From contig JAQTVM010000003.1 in assembly GCA_028706745.1 (NCBI GenBank), forward strand, positions 1 through 64,000: a DNA stretch of 64,000 nucleotides, in the 5' to 3' direction. The translations under genes were made by a program, and so were the position numbers. Shown piece by piece: positions 25,285-34,471 of this stretch (its first letter is position 1; every line of letters starts with the position of its first letter). The notes under the pieces are model-generated. The model saw nothing but the letters and a program-made list of their open reading frames with translations. It made no database searches and was not told the DNA's origin. Source of the DNA: Candidatus Nanoarchaeia archaeon (GTDB lineage Archaea; Nanobdellota; Nanobdellia; SCGC-AAA011-G17; GW2011-AR17).

Positions 25285-25943
25285 TTCTGCTCACCCACCT
25301 TTACAGGCGCGCCCATTGTCAGCTTAAGAATAAGTGTCTTGATGTTGTTTTCTTTCTGAGGCAGTGCATTTACAACTGCGTTGTATACAACCATTATGTT
25401 GTCAGCTATCTGCTCGTCAGCCATTTTTTCGTCGCCTATTGCGCATTTTATGATTGCGTCATTCTTTGTCGCAAGCCTGACTGTTTTTCTCAGCTTGTCA
25501 ACAACTGGCTGCAAAGGCGCCTTTGGAGGAACAACCGCCCCTGATTTCGGGTTTGGCATTTTTCCTTTTGTACCCAATATCTTACCAAGGTTTGCCGCCA
25601 ATTCTTTCATCAGATGAGGCTGTGTTATGAAAAAGTCGATTTTTCTTGCCAGTTTCTTCATCGCCCTCTTCTTTTTTGCCTCTGCTGCAAGATTTTCAAG
25701 CGGAATCACCATGTCGCATGTTTTCTTTGCTTCTGCCAGAATCGAATCATCAACAATCGCGCAAATTTCTGTTTTTCTGCTTCTCAAATTCGGAAGCGGA
25801 ATGAAAATATCTACCTTGTGAGAGGGATTCTTGAGGTCAAGCCCCTTGAGATTGAGAATAAAGTCAAGTGTCTGGTTAAATCCTCTTTTAGGAGAATCCT
25901 TGCGTATTTTTTCTATTGCAGTCAGTATTTGTTTTTTGTCCAT
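25281..25943 (-). CDS. rpl1: 50S ribosomal protein L1
   Basis: KRGFNQTLDFILNLKGLDLKNPSHKVDIFIPLP; LGTKGKMPNPKSGAVVPP; start ATG 25943. Confidence 0.95.
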   Translation of the reverse strand: MDKKQILTAIEKIRKDSPKRGFNQTLDFILNLKGLDLKNPSHKVDIFIPLPNLRSRKTEICAIVDDSILAEAKKTCDMVIPLENLAAEAKKKRAMKKLARKIDFFITQPHLMKELAANLGKILGTKGKMPNPKSGAVVPPKAPLQPVVDKLRKTVRLATKNDAIIKCAIGDEKMADEQIADNIMVVYNAVVNALPQKENNIKTLILKLTMGAPVKVGEQK

Positions 25944-26048
25944 AATATCCCCTTCTGCACCCAATGGCGTAGTAATGCGGGTATTTGATGGATTATGGTA
26001 GAATTGAGTTGTTTATAAACTTTTTGGCTTAATTCAGGATATTACAGC

Positions 26049-28343
26049 TTAAACCGGGCGGGGCGCTGCTGCGCTAATTCTCCCAATTTTTTCCTGCAGT
26101 TGCCTTAATGCAGGCTCGGAGAAAGTGTCGCCTCTTCCTTCTGCAGTGTCGCCATCGTGCTTCCACTGGCTTCTCATTATTGAATTAAGCCTTGGTCTTA
26201 AGAGATTGGAGCATCTTTCATCGCAAATCCCCCCGCATCCTTTCCAGTTTTCTTTTGCTTTGTCAGCAAGCTCATGCCCCCATTCCTCAACTGCTTCTTC
26301 ATAAGAAAGGCAGTTGGGATTTCCCGCTACCCCTTCTTTTCCCGGAGTTAATGTATGATATTCGTCTCTCAAGTCTCCAAAAGAATGCCCGAACTCGTGC
26401 GCAACAACAAGGGACTTGCCGTGTCTTGCAGAATTTAATTCATTATGTGATATAAATGCCAAATTATTATTCAATTCTGCATGCGCGCCAAATGTCTTTT
26501 TAGAGAGGGCTATTATGCTGTTTGCTCCTGCGCATTGCTTTGCAGTGCTTCTTATAATGCGGGCTGATGGCGCATAGCCTAATTCTTTTAAATCAGCAGG
26601 CATATTGCCTCCGTTAATCATGTAAAATTTGAATTTATCCTTATTTGACGCAAAAGGCTCAACTTCCAAAAGCCCCTTGTATTCGCCTTCGCCATTTAAT
26701 GCCAGATTGATATCATCCCTGAATTCCTGCATGTCAGAATACTCGTCTGAAACAAACAAGACATTGTATCCGCTCCCTGATGTTCCCGGCACTTGTGCGC
26801 ACGTTGATGCTGTAACGCACAGCTTGTCAATGCACTTTTTTCCTGCGCTGCATTCTGAATCTGCATTGCACCTGTAACTGCCTGCTCTTGCAGATATGAA
26901 TCCCTGGACTCTCTGCCCGTTAAGGTAGCAGTCTTTTGTTGTTGAAGGATTTTTGCATTCAAAAACATCATAAAATTCAAGAGGCTGCTCTCCCGCCTCC
27001 ACTGCATCTTTTGGCAGAAGATATGCCTTGAAGCTTATTCCCAAATCAAACCAGTTTCCGCTTGGTGTCACAATAATGTCGTCTTTATAAAACTTAATCT
27101 GCGTGCTTACGCCTTCTTTTTTTAGCGCTGCAAAGCTTGGCATGGCTTCATTTGCCGGCGTGTCAAAAGGCTCTATTTCTGCTTTTTCTGCAAATGACGG
27201 AATGTTAATTGAAAGCCACAGGGGCATTGCATTGCTGCCTGTTATTGCCCTTGGCTTTATGCTTATTTTTTTTTCGCTTTCATCCCACAAAATGCACCCC
27301 ATTCCGTCATAAGGCTCATCGTTTCCAATGCATTTTGTGTAAGGCATTATTCCTGAAAATATAAATGCGCCTCCGCTTGCAGCAAATGCAATGTTTGCCG
27401 GCGGCTGCGTTCCTTCCTTAAATGCCGCGACAAAATTATTTTGGGCTTTTGATTTTATGCCGTAACTTAAATCCGGAAATAATGAAACACCTGCATTTGC
27501 CCCTTCCGCAACAAGCGGAAAAAGCTCTCCTGAATTTGACTTTAGTTTAACTTTTGCCCACGAGCTGAATTCTGTATCAAACAATCTGCCTTTTTTTCCA
27601 AATGCGCCCGGCTCTCCTGCAGGAAGGGCTTCTATCTCAAATTTTGAAGTGTCTCCTATTGATACTAAGTGCAAGTCATAAGCGTCATATATGCCTTCGC
27701 ACTGCTCCGGGTCTGCTGTCATGCAGTCATCAACAGCTTCCTGCATCTTGACAAAACCCTCATTAAGATATTTTTGCAGGTTTCTCTGCCCTGATGAAAT
27801 GAATCCCTCTCCTGTAATGTTAAGGTATCCGCCTGCAGGCGTGACAACAGACACCATCTCGCAGTCTATGTATTCTTCTTCGCTGTCCCTGCAGCCAAGG
27901 AACCATCCGCCTCTTCCATTCTGGAATACTCCATTCTTGATTTCAAACAAAGCTCTTGAAGGCTCGCGCACGAGCGCATTGAATTCCCTGCCTTCAATTC
28001 TTACTGCATTGCCTGCTGTGACTGAGTTATAAAATCCGTTTGTCACTGTGAAAAATTTTCTTGCAGGGTCTGCTATTATCAGCCCGCCAAGCAAGCCAAA
28101 GTCCCTTAACTGCCCGCCGCGTATGTATTTTATGCTCAAGAATCCGGATTCGCTCGCTTCAATTACGCTTCCTTCGCCAAAAACCTCGGAAAGTTGTTCA
28201 GGATTGTATGCGGCATAAAGCCTTCCGCTGTCAACTCCGTAATATGCTTCCATGTCGTGCAATGTTTCTTTTCTTAATTCCTCTGCAAAAGCAGGCATTG
28301 AGATTATTATAAGGAATACAGCTGCAATAATTAACCTTTTCAT
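26049..28343 (-). CDS. Secreted M64 (IgA peptidase)-like metalloprotease
   Basis: Signal peptide MKRLIIAAVFLIIISMPAFAEE; YNVLFVSDEYSDMQEFRDDINLAL; VVAHEFGHSFGDLRDEYH. Confidence 0.75.
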   Translation of the reverse strand: MKRLIIAAVFLIIISMPAFAEELRKETLHDMEAYYGVDSGRLYAAYNPEQLSEVFGEGSVIEASESGFLSIKYIRGGQLRDFGLLGGLIIADPARKFFTVTNGFYNSVTAGNAVRIEGREFNALVREPSRALFEIKNGVFQNGRGGWFLGCRDSEEEYIDCEMVSVVTPAGGYLNITGEGFISSGQRNLQKYLNEGFVKMQEAVDDCMTADPEQCEGIYDAYDLHLVSIGDTSKFEIEALPAGEPGAFGKKGRLFDTEFSSWAKVKLKSNSGELFPLVAEGANAGVSLFPDLSYGIKSKAQNNFVAAFKEGTQPPANIAFAASGGAFIFSGIMPYTKCIGNDEPYDGMGCILWDESEKKISIKPRAITGSNAMPLWLSINIPSFAEKAEIEPFDTPANEAMPSFAALKKEGVSTQIKFYKDDIIVTPSGNWFDLGISFKAYLLPKDAVEAGEQPLEFYDVFECKNPSTTKDCYLNGQRVQGFISARAGSYRCNADSECSAGKKCIDKLCVTASTCAQVPGTSGSGYNVLFVSDEYSDMQEFRDDINLALNGEGEYKGLLEVEPFASNKDKFKFYMINGGNMPADLKELGYAPSARIIRSTAKQCAGANSIIALSKKTFGAHAELNNNLAFISHNELNSARHGKSLVVAHEFGHSFGDLRDEYHTLTPGKEGVAGNPNCLSYEEAVEEWGHELADKAKENWKGCGGICDERCSNLLRPRLNSIMRSQWKHDGDTAEGRGDTFSEPALRQLQEKIGRISAAAPRPV

Positions 28344-28382
28344 ATTTATCTATAAATAAAACAGAGTATATAAAAATGCCGA

Positions 28383-29120
28383 TTACCTTCGTTTGTAACC
28401 CTTTCCGGCAGGCTTTCCCATTTCCTTAAGCTCAGAAACAAATCTTCCGTAAGCCGCCTTTGCTTTTTCAGCGAGCCTGATTATTTTCTTTCTCTTCCTG
28501 TGCAGGACAACTGCAAGCACAACTATTATTATGGACAATGCAATTGAAATCAGCGCGGCAGCCTGCTTCTTTTCCTTTTCCTGTTTTTCGCAGTCTGCGT
28601 CAAATACGCAGTCAGGATCGCAAATATTATCATCCTTTGCAATGCATACTCCGTCCAAATCAGATATTGAGCAGTCTGAAGCGCAGGACACTGCATTCTC
28701 TTTTCTGCCGCATATTCCGTTATAATCGCAGACATCAAGGTATTGGCGCAATAAAATCCTGTTATCCTTGTATAATGCGATTTCATACATTCTTGAGTCA
28801 TACGGAAACTTCTCGGTTATTATCTCATATTCAGCTTTTCTTGGCGGGTTTGAAAGCTTGAAAAAGCTTAATTCATAATTCCTGCTCCACAAGGGAGTTC
28901 CTGCTGCGTCATTCACGGAAAGCATATACCTGCCTGTCTCGTTTGAGTAAGGCAATGCCCTGCCTTCATTTACCTTGTATTCCATTGCAGCAGAGCCGCT
29001 TTCAAAAACAAGCATATTGACTTCCAAAACAGATTCTGCTGAAACAACAGGAAGGAGCATGCAGGCTATCAAGATTACCATTGCCATTATCATATTGTTT
29101 TTCATGTTTATCACGTGCAC
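28383..29120 (-). CDS. Membrane-anchored protein with signal peptide, Cys-rich stalk and C-terminal TM
   Basis: MKNNMIMAMVILIACMLLPVVSAES; CDYNGICGRKENAVSCASDCS...NICDPDCVFDADC; ALISIALSIIIVVLAVVLHRKRKK. Confidence 0.65.
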   Translation of the reverse strand: MHVINMKNNMIMAMVILIACMLLPVVSAESVLEVNMLVFESGSAAMEYKVNEGRALPYSNETGRYMLSVNDAAGTPLWSRNYELSFFKLSNPPRKAEYEIITEKFPYDSRMYEIALYKDNRILLRQYLDVCDYNGICGRKENAVSCASDCSISDLDGVCIAKDDNICDPDCVFDADCEKQEKEKKQAAALISIALSIIIVVLAVVLHRKRKKIIRLAEKAKAAYGRFVSELKEMGKPAGKGYKRR

Positions 29121-31468
29121 TGCAGCTGCGGGTTTGCTTTCATCAGCAAATACTCGTCAATGCTGTATGAATTTGAGTCAATAAAATTTGACATTGCTGT
29201 TCTTTTGCCGGTATCCAGCATTCCGTTGCCGTCACTGTCTTTTGAGTTTATGTCGAGATTGCCTGAACACCATCTGCATTCTTCAAGGTAAGGATAAAGC
29301 TGCTCTGACCCAACACAGCACTTGTCGCCGCAGCCAAGTTCTGCCTTTAACGGGTTGGGCTTTGCTGCATATCCGCACAGGTTTTCAGCCTTTGTGCCTG
29401 TGCAGTCGCAGTACTGGTCCTTTAGCCCGAACTTGTGCCCCATTTCGTGAATCATATCACAGGCATTGTTTGCTTCAACAATTACAGCGTCTGAATTGTC
29501 TGATGTCCATCCCCTGTCTGCATAGATGCATTCGGGATATCCGGCAATGTCAGAGTCTTCCACCCCGACAACATAATCATAATCCTCCCCTGTTCTTGCC
29601 TTGTATTCTTCTGCGCAGGTTTTTATTGACGCAAGCGCGTCCTTGAGGCAGTTGTTTTCATTTTCTATAATGCAGCTTCCCGAGCTCCAATGAGGGCCGT
29701 AATCAGTTTTTCCGTCAACAAATATCCTGCTGAACCTGTATGGGCAGTCATTCAAGGGGGTTGCCTTGAGGAATTTTTCAAGCGCTTCGCTTGAATACAT
29801 AAGGTATGAAATCTTTCTTTCCCAGTTTACGGGCAATACCAGAATCTTCAGCCTTACTTCATATTTGGGAGTTTCCTCATTGCCGTAAGCATCGCATCCC
29901 TTGAAAGGCGTTTCGCATTTATTCGGGCAAACAATTGAATTTCTTGTATTTTCATTGAAATAGCACGCAGGATTCAGGTAATGGACCCCGTACCTGAAAA
30001 CAGACATTGCTTCTGCCTTGTTTTCATACTGCCTGCATATTTTTGAATCTTCAAAAAGCTCTGCATTTGCTGATTTGTCTGTAAGGGAATAAACAAGGGA
30101 TTTTTTTCCGTTTGCTATTTTCCCTATTTGCTGTGCTTTTGCAACTTGTTTCTTAACTTGTATTCCCTGAACAGGCTCTGCATTCTCATACTGCGTCCTT
30201 ATGCCGCCTTTGTGCCTTATTCTTATTGTGCTTTCAGACGCATACTCAACAATTCCGTCTTCAGCAGCATACACAGGGCTTCCTGCTGCTGCAGGAATTT
30301 CAATTCCCTTATTGCATCCTTCTTCTCCGGAGCCGAAGCATTCTGATATGTAATGGACGCCATTAAGCTTTTCAGCAGGCCATACAAATTCATATCCTTT
30401 TTTCATTGTGCACGGCTCTATTGAAGCCCTGTTCTGCCTTGCATCTTCCAGCCTTATTATGCCTGTTTCCCTTGAAATAAATCCTGCCTTTGAGCTGTTT
30501 GAGAAGAATACCGCTTTTTCAGCAAGCACTTCGCCTTTTTTGCATGCGCTCTTTAACTCAAGCGCGCTTTTTGAATATGAAACGCAAATCTCGGCTTTCC
30601 TGAATTCAGGCATGTCCGATGATTCAGCCAGAGGCTCTGCATCAACCTCCATCTTAAGCAATTCTTTTGCGTTTTTTCCATTTTCAGAGTATTCAAGAAC
30701 AAAAGAGTTTGATTTTTCCTGTGAAACCTGCCTTATTGAATATCCTTCCGGAAGGCTTATTCTTGAAAAGCTGCACATGCACACCCCTTTTGAAGAAGCA
30801 AATGCGCATTCATTGTATTCTTCTACAAATTTCTTGAATGATGCAAGAGCCAGCTCCTCTTTTTTCCTTTGCTTGAATGTGCACCTTGGAATCAGCGAAA
30901 AATAATCCTCAATGCTCTCCCTTGTTTCGTTTCCTGAAAGAATAAGGGATTCAGGGACAATGCAGGCAATTCCCTGCTTTGGCTTGTAAAGCTCCTCAAT
31001 TGAGCTCATCATGTAATGCCTTTCCAGGCTTTCGCCTTCAAGCACATACCATTCCTTCTTTTCAGCGTGTATTTCAAGCTTTTCGCTGCTCCAGCATCCT
31101 GTATCTTCCTTGTCCTGCATTATGCCTGTTGCCATGCCTGTGATTGTTTCTGAAATCCACGGTTTTCCTTTTTCAATCAGTGTAAGCTTCAGGTCATATC
31201 CCTGATTTTCCGCCTTTATTGAATACGAAGAAGGAAAGCGAACCCTGTAAATGTCGCACATGCAGTTTTCTTCCACGCTGCAGTCCCTGTATGCTTTTGC
31301 AAGGTTGTGGAATGCATTTGCAACCTCCTGCCTGTCCTTGTAATATTCATAATCCTTTTCAATGTGCTGCTGGGGATACATTACTTGTATTGCAAGAAAA
31401 AGCCCGCACGAAAGTATTGCAATTGTAAGAATGATGAAAACAAGGTTTGCTACGGGAAACTCGTCCAT
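29111..31468 (-). CDS. TM-anchored protein with duplicated Cys modules, degenerate M23-like domain and HExxH metalloprotease domain
   Basis: VNLVFIILTIAILSCGLFLA-type N-terminus; GIEIPAAAGSPVYAAEDGIVEYASESTIRIRHKGG; CDMIHEMGHKFGLKDQYCDC. Confidence 0.7.
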   Translation of the reverse strand: MDEFPVANLVFIILTIAILSCGLFLAIQVMYPQQHIEKDYEYYKDRQEVANAFHNLAKAYRDCSVEENCMCDIYRVRFPSSYSIKAENQGYDLKLTLIEKGKPWISETITGMATGIMQDKEDTGCWSSEKLEIHAEKKEWYVLEGESLERHYMMSSIEELYKPKQGIACIVPESLILSGNETRESIEDYFSLIPRCTFKQRKKEELALASFKKFVEEYNECAFASSKGVCMCSFSRISLPEGYSIRQVSQEKSNSFVLEYSENGKNAKELLKMEVDAEPLAESSDMPEFRKAEICVSYSKSALELKSACKKGEVLAEKAVFFSNSSKAGFISRETGIIRLEDARQNRASIEPCTMKKGYEFVWPAEKLNGVHYISECFGSGEEGCNKGIEIPAAAGSPVYAAEDGIVEYASESTIRIRHKGGIRTQYENAEPVQGIQVKKQVAKAQQIGKIANGKKSLVYSLTDKSANAELFEDSKICRQYENKAEAMSVFRYGVHYLNPACYFNENTRNSIVCPNKCETPFKGCDAYGNEETPKYEVRLKILVLPVNWERKISYLMYSSEALEKFLKATPLNDCPYRFSRIFVDGKTDYGPHWSSGSCIIENENNCLKDALASIKTCAEEYKARTGEDYDYVVGVEDSDIAGYPECIYADRGWTSDNSDAVIVEANNACDMIHEMGHKFGLKDQYCDCTGTKAENLCGYAAKPNPLKAELGCGDKCCVGSEQLYPYLEECRWCSGNLDINSKDSDGNGMLDTGKRTAMSNFIDSNSYSIDEYLLMKANPQLQCT

Positions 31469-31474
31469 GGTAAT

Positions 31475-33421
31475 TTACCTTATGCAAGGCGGACTTTCGC
31501 ATATTGCCAGAGTGTTGCCTGCGCGCTGCATCCAGATATTTTTTTCCACTGATTTGTCTCCTGTTTCGACAGAACCCTTTGCAAATACAGGCTGGAATCC
31601 GTAAGGCGGAAGCTTTATGCAGTAACTTTCCCTCAAGTCATATGTCTGCCTTTGCAATTCAGTGTAATACTGCCCTTCAGGATTGTTCTGTATGCATAAG
31701 CAGGTTTCCCCTTCAGGGCACCTGTAAGGCATTTCGCAGGAGGCAGAGCGCGGATTTGTGACCATCTCACAGGTTCTTCCTGTTTCATCAGTATGGCAAA
31801 CTTCTTCCTGCGTTTCTTCATTGCAGGGCGCCCCCCTGTCTTGTGCATCTTTTTGAATCAATGCAATCTTTGAATTTGAAGGCATTGGGAACATCATGTT
31901 GTAAAGACCTGCTGATTCTTCCATTGCTGACAATTCATTTGCAAGCTCTGCCATTGAACTCCAGTCAATTCCCCTGCAATCACTGTAAATGTCATACTCA
32001 CCTGTTGTGCATTCTCCTTTGTAATATTCTGCCGGAAGCTTTGGCATATGGCAAAGGAGCATGCCGGGGGATGTTATTGCTTTTTGAATTTCCTGTTCTG
32101 TTCTCCTTTTGCCGATAAACCTCTCGTGATTCTTTAATATCCAGTCATCGCCCCCTTCAACTTCATTGTTTCTCTTATAGGTTTCCATCAGTGTAATGGC
32201 TGATGTTGAAGTGCCTATTGTGTCTTCTGCTTTCAAGACAGCCCCTCCTGTGAATCCTGTCTTTGTTATTTCTGCCTTTGCCTTGTATGCAGACTCTATT
32301 GTCTTAAGCCCTGCAATTTTTACAACCCTTCCAACAATGCGGTTTGCAGCAGGGAAATGCTCGTAAGCGCTGTGAATCTCATATATTGTCACGCTTTTTC
32401 CCTCTTCGCCGCAGTTTGAGTCACAATAATCAGCAACAACCCCGTATGCAATCGGCGAAAAAACATTATTATTTTCATTCACATTAATTTTTATCCATCT
32501 TGAAAAGCTGTCTTGGCTGCTTCCGCAGGAATTAATGCCTGTAATATCCTCTGCATTAACAGGCCAGATTATTGAGTAATCCTTCCCTGATTCACCTTCG
32601 CATCCTGGAATTCTGAACATCTCTTCAGTTAGCCTGTCTCTTTCAAATGGAGTTGCACTTTCCTGTTTTTCAAATTTTATAATCTTAACCATATCCTCCC
32701 TTCCTGTCAAATCACCGAAATTAACAGGCTCTTCTTTTACTGCCTGCGTCATAAAGCAGATATTGTTTCCAATCTTGTGCATCTGCATTACAATGCCCTC
32801 GTGATAGAAATTGTAAGGTCCGTATCTGCCTGCCTTGAAAACTATTTTTCCGTCCTTCTTTTCAATAAGCATGTTTTCAAAAGTCAAATCAGGCACTATG
32901 CTTTCCTGCCCGTCTTTTGTTTGAATTGCCAGCTGATAAGCCTCCAGCGGTCTGCAAAGAATTCCTTCCATATTTTTTCCGTTTTCCTGCCATTCTGCGC
33001 TTAGCGCAAGGCTTATCTGCAGATTATTCAATCTTGAGGCATCTCCGACAGGCGCGTCATTTGCGTCAAAGGCGGCAATAAGAACATATTTTTCCTCAGG
33101 ACTGTCTGTCTTGTCAATCCTGTTCTGCAGGAACACCCTGTATCCTTCAGGAAGCTTTTCAAGCGCTTCCATGTCAAGCTCGCAGCCGCAGTTGTCAAGT
33201 GAGTGGTCAATGCAGTTGATTATTGAGCCGATTGTGCTTGCAGTGACAATCTGCAAAGCCTCGTTTTTCTTTGCATCCTCGCCCATCTTGAATGTCTCTT
33301 CTGCAATCTTTGCAACGTCTGAGAATGTTTCGGGATAAAATTTGTAAACCATGATGCCTGCTACAAAAAGCACTGCAAGTATAATCAATGCATACATCAC
33401 CCAGCTTGTGCTTTCTTCCAT
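31475..33421 (-). CDS. TM-anchored protein related to 29111-31468 (Cys module and degenerate M23-like domain)
   Basis: IINCIDHSLDNCGCELDMEALEKLPEGYRV; YSIIWPVNAEDITGINSCGSS...NNVFSPIAYGVVADYC. Confidence 0.6.
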   Translation of the reverse strand: MEESTSWVMYALIILAVLFVAGIMVYKFYPETFSDVAKIAEETFKMGEDAKKNEALQIVTASTIGSIINCIDHSLDNCGCELDMEALEKLPEGYRVFLQNRIDKTDSPEEKYVLIAAFDANDAPVGDASRLNNLQISLALSAEWQENGKNMEGILCRPLEAYQLAIQTKDGQESIVPDLTFENMLIEKKDGKIVFKAGRYGPYNFYHEGIVMQMHKIGNNICFMTQAVKEEPVNFGDLTGREDMVKIIKFEKQESATPFERDRLTEEMFRIPGCEGESGKDYSIIWPVNAEDITGINSCGSSQDSFSRWIKINVNENNNVFSPIAYGVVADYCDSNCGEEGKSVTIYEIHSAYEHFPAANRIVGRVVKIAGLKTIESAYKAKAEITKTGFTGGAVLKAEDTIGTSTSAITLMETYKRNNEVEGGDDWILKNHERFIGKRRTEQEIQKAITSPGMLLCHMPKLPAEYYKGECTTGEYDIYSDCRGIDWSSMAELANELSAMEESAGLYNMMFPMPSNSKIALIQKDAQDRGAPCNEETQEEVCHTDETGRTCEMVTNPRSASCEMPYRCPEGETCLCIQNNPEGQYYTELQRQTYDLRESYCIKLPPYGFQPVFAKGSVETGDKSVEKNIWMQRAGNTLAICESPPCIR

Positions 33422-33425
33422 GTTT

Positions 33426-33593
33426 TTACCTTAATCCTATTGTTGACAGAAAACTCTGCCATGCATCTAATGACTTTTCCCTCAGCTTTCCGCTGAATAT
33501 GAGCATTACAACAAGCACCACCAGCGCAAGCAGTAATATTGCAACATAATCAAGGGCAAGCTTTCCTTTTTTTGTTTTGAAATATCCTGTCAT
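33426..33593 (-). CDS. Small pilin-like membrane protein, 55 aa (MTGYFKTKKGKLALDYVAILLLALVVLVVMLIFSGKLREKSLDAWQSFLSTIGLR)
   Basis: Read from sequence; KKG-KLALD resembles class III signal KG|QAALE; start overlaps the upstream stop. Confidence 0.55.
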   Translation of the reverse strand: MTGYFKTKKGKLALDYVAILLLALVVLVVMLIFSGKLREKSLDAWQSFLSTIGLR

Positions 33594-34363
33594 AACCCCA
33601 GCGCTCCTGCAATCCTGTTTATTATGTACCGCCTGTCTCCTCCATATGGTATCTCAACCAGCTGGCTCTGGTCAACAAGCGACCAGCAGTAATAAGCCCC
33701 TTCCTGCTTCAGGTTTGGCTTTCCTGCAATCACTATCTTGTCGCCATATTCCCCGCCCTGCCCTAATATCTCTGTATCGTCCCAGAACATTATGTAATAA
33801 TACGCAGGCCTTCCTTCTGAATCCAGCTTTTTTAATATGGGCTTGCCTTCAGCACCGCCTGTGCCGTGAATCTGCTTTCCTGTGCAGATTGTTCTTCCCT
33901 GCGAGCCTTTTTCAAGGTAAGTGTAATCTGAATCTGCGAGATTGCCAACAGGAGTTCCGTCTCTTGTTGCATAAAGATAGCCCATGAACTGCATAATGTC
34001 AATGTCCTCTGAAACAGAGAAGAAATAAACCATTGTTTCTTTGTCATCTCCTGCCTCAAAGTCCCAGTCTCCCTTGCCGTACATCCACCATGACTTTTTC
34101 ATCATTGAGGCAAGCCCTTTCATGTCAACAGGCTCTTCAACATTGAAGATGTCGCACGCAGACGGAAGAAGCTCTTTTGTTATTATGCTGCCTGACCTGA
34201 ATCCGTTTGAAGCCCAGCAGCCGTACTCTTTCATGTCTTTCATGTTAATGCCGCCAACAACCATCCACACAATGCCCCCGATTACAACAGCTGCCGCAAT
34301 ATACAATATTATCTTTACAAGCATGCTTGTTTCTATCTCTCCTTTCTTGCTGAACATTTTCAT
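33590..34363 (-). CDS. Membrane-anchored protein with pilin-like N-terminus, 257 aa
   Basis: MKMFSKKGEIETSMLVKIILYIAAAVVIGGIVWMVV. Confidence 0.6.
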   Translation of the reverse strand: MKMFSKKGEIETSMLVKIILYIAAAVVIGGIVWMVVGGINMKDMKEYGCWASNGFRSGSIITKELLPSACDIFNVEEPVDMKGLASMMKKSWWMYGKGDWDFEAGDDKETMVYFFSVSEDIDIMQFMGYLYATRDGTPVGNLADSDYTYLEKGSQGRTICTGKQIHGTGGAEGKPILKKLDSEGRPAYYYIMFWDDTEILGQGGEYGDKIVIAGKPNLKQEGAYYCWSLVDQSQLVEIPYGGDRRYIINRIAGALGL

Positions 34364-34458
34364 AGGTTAGCGCCTGACTTTAATTTCATTACTATTGCAA
34401 ATATCAATACTCCAACCAGTATTGCCAAAACCAGCATTATCACGCTTCTTGTTGCCAA
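34360..34458 (-). CDS. Tiny single-TM ORF, 32 aa (TTG start)
   Basis: LATRSVIMLVLAILVGVLIFAIVMKLKSGANL; 4-nt ATGA overlap with the next gene. Confidence 0.35.
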   Translation of the reverse strand: MATRSVIMLVLAILVGVLIFAIVMKLKSGANL

Positions 34459-34471
34459 TTTTTCCTCTTTT

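Noticed and set aside
23154-25327. Plus-strand ORFs opposite the coiled-coil, L10 and L1 genes
   Set aside because: Antisense shadows of confidently assigned ribosomal and coiled-coil genes.
29111-31468. Active M23 endopeptidase domain
   Set aside because: The Hx(n)D and HxH zinc-ligand motifs are not visible, so only a degenerate M23-like fold is suggested.
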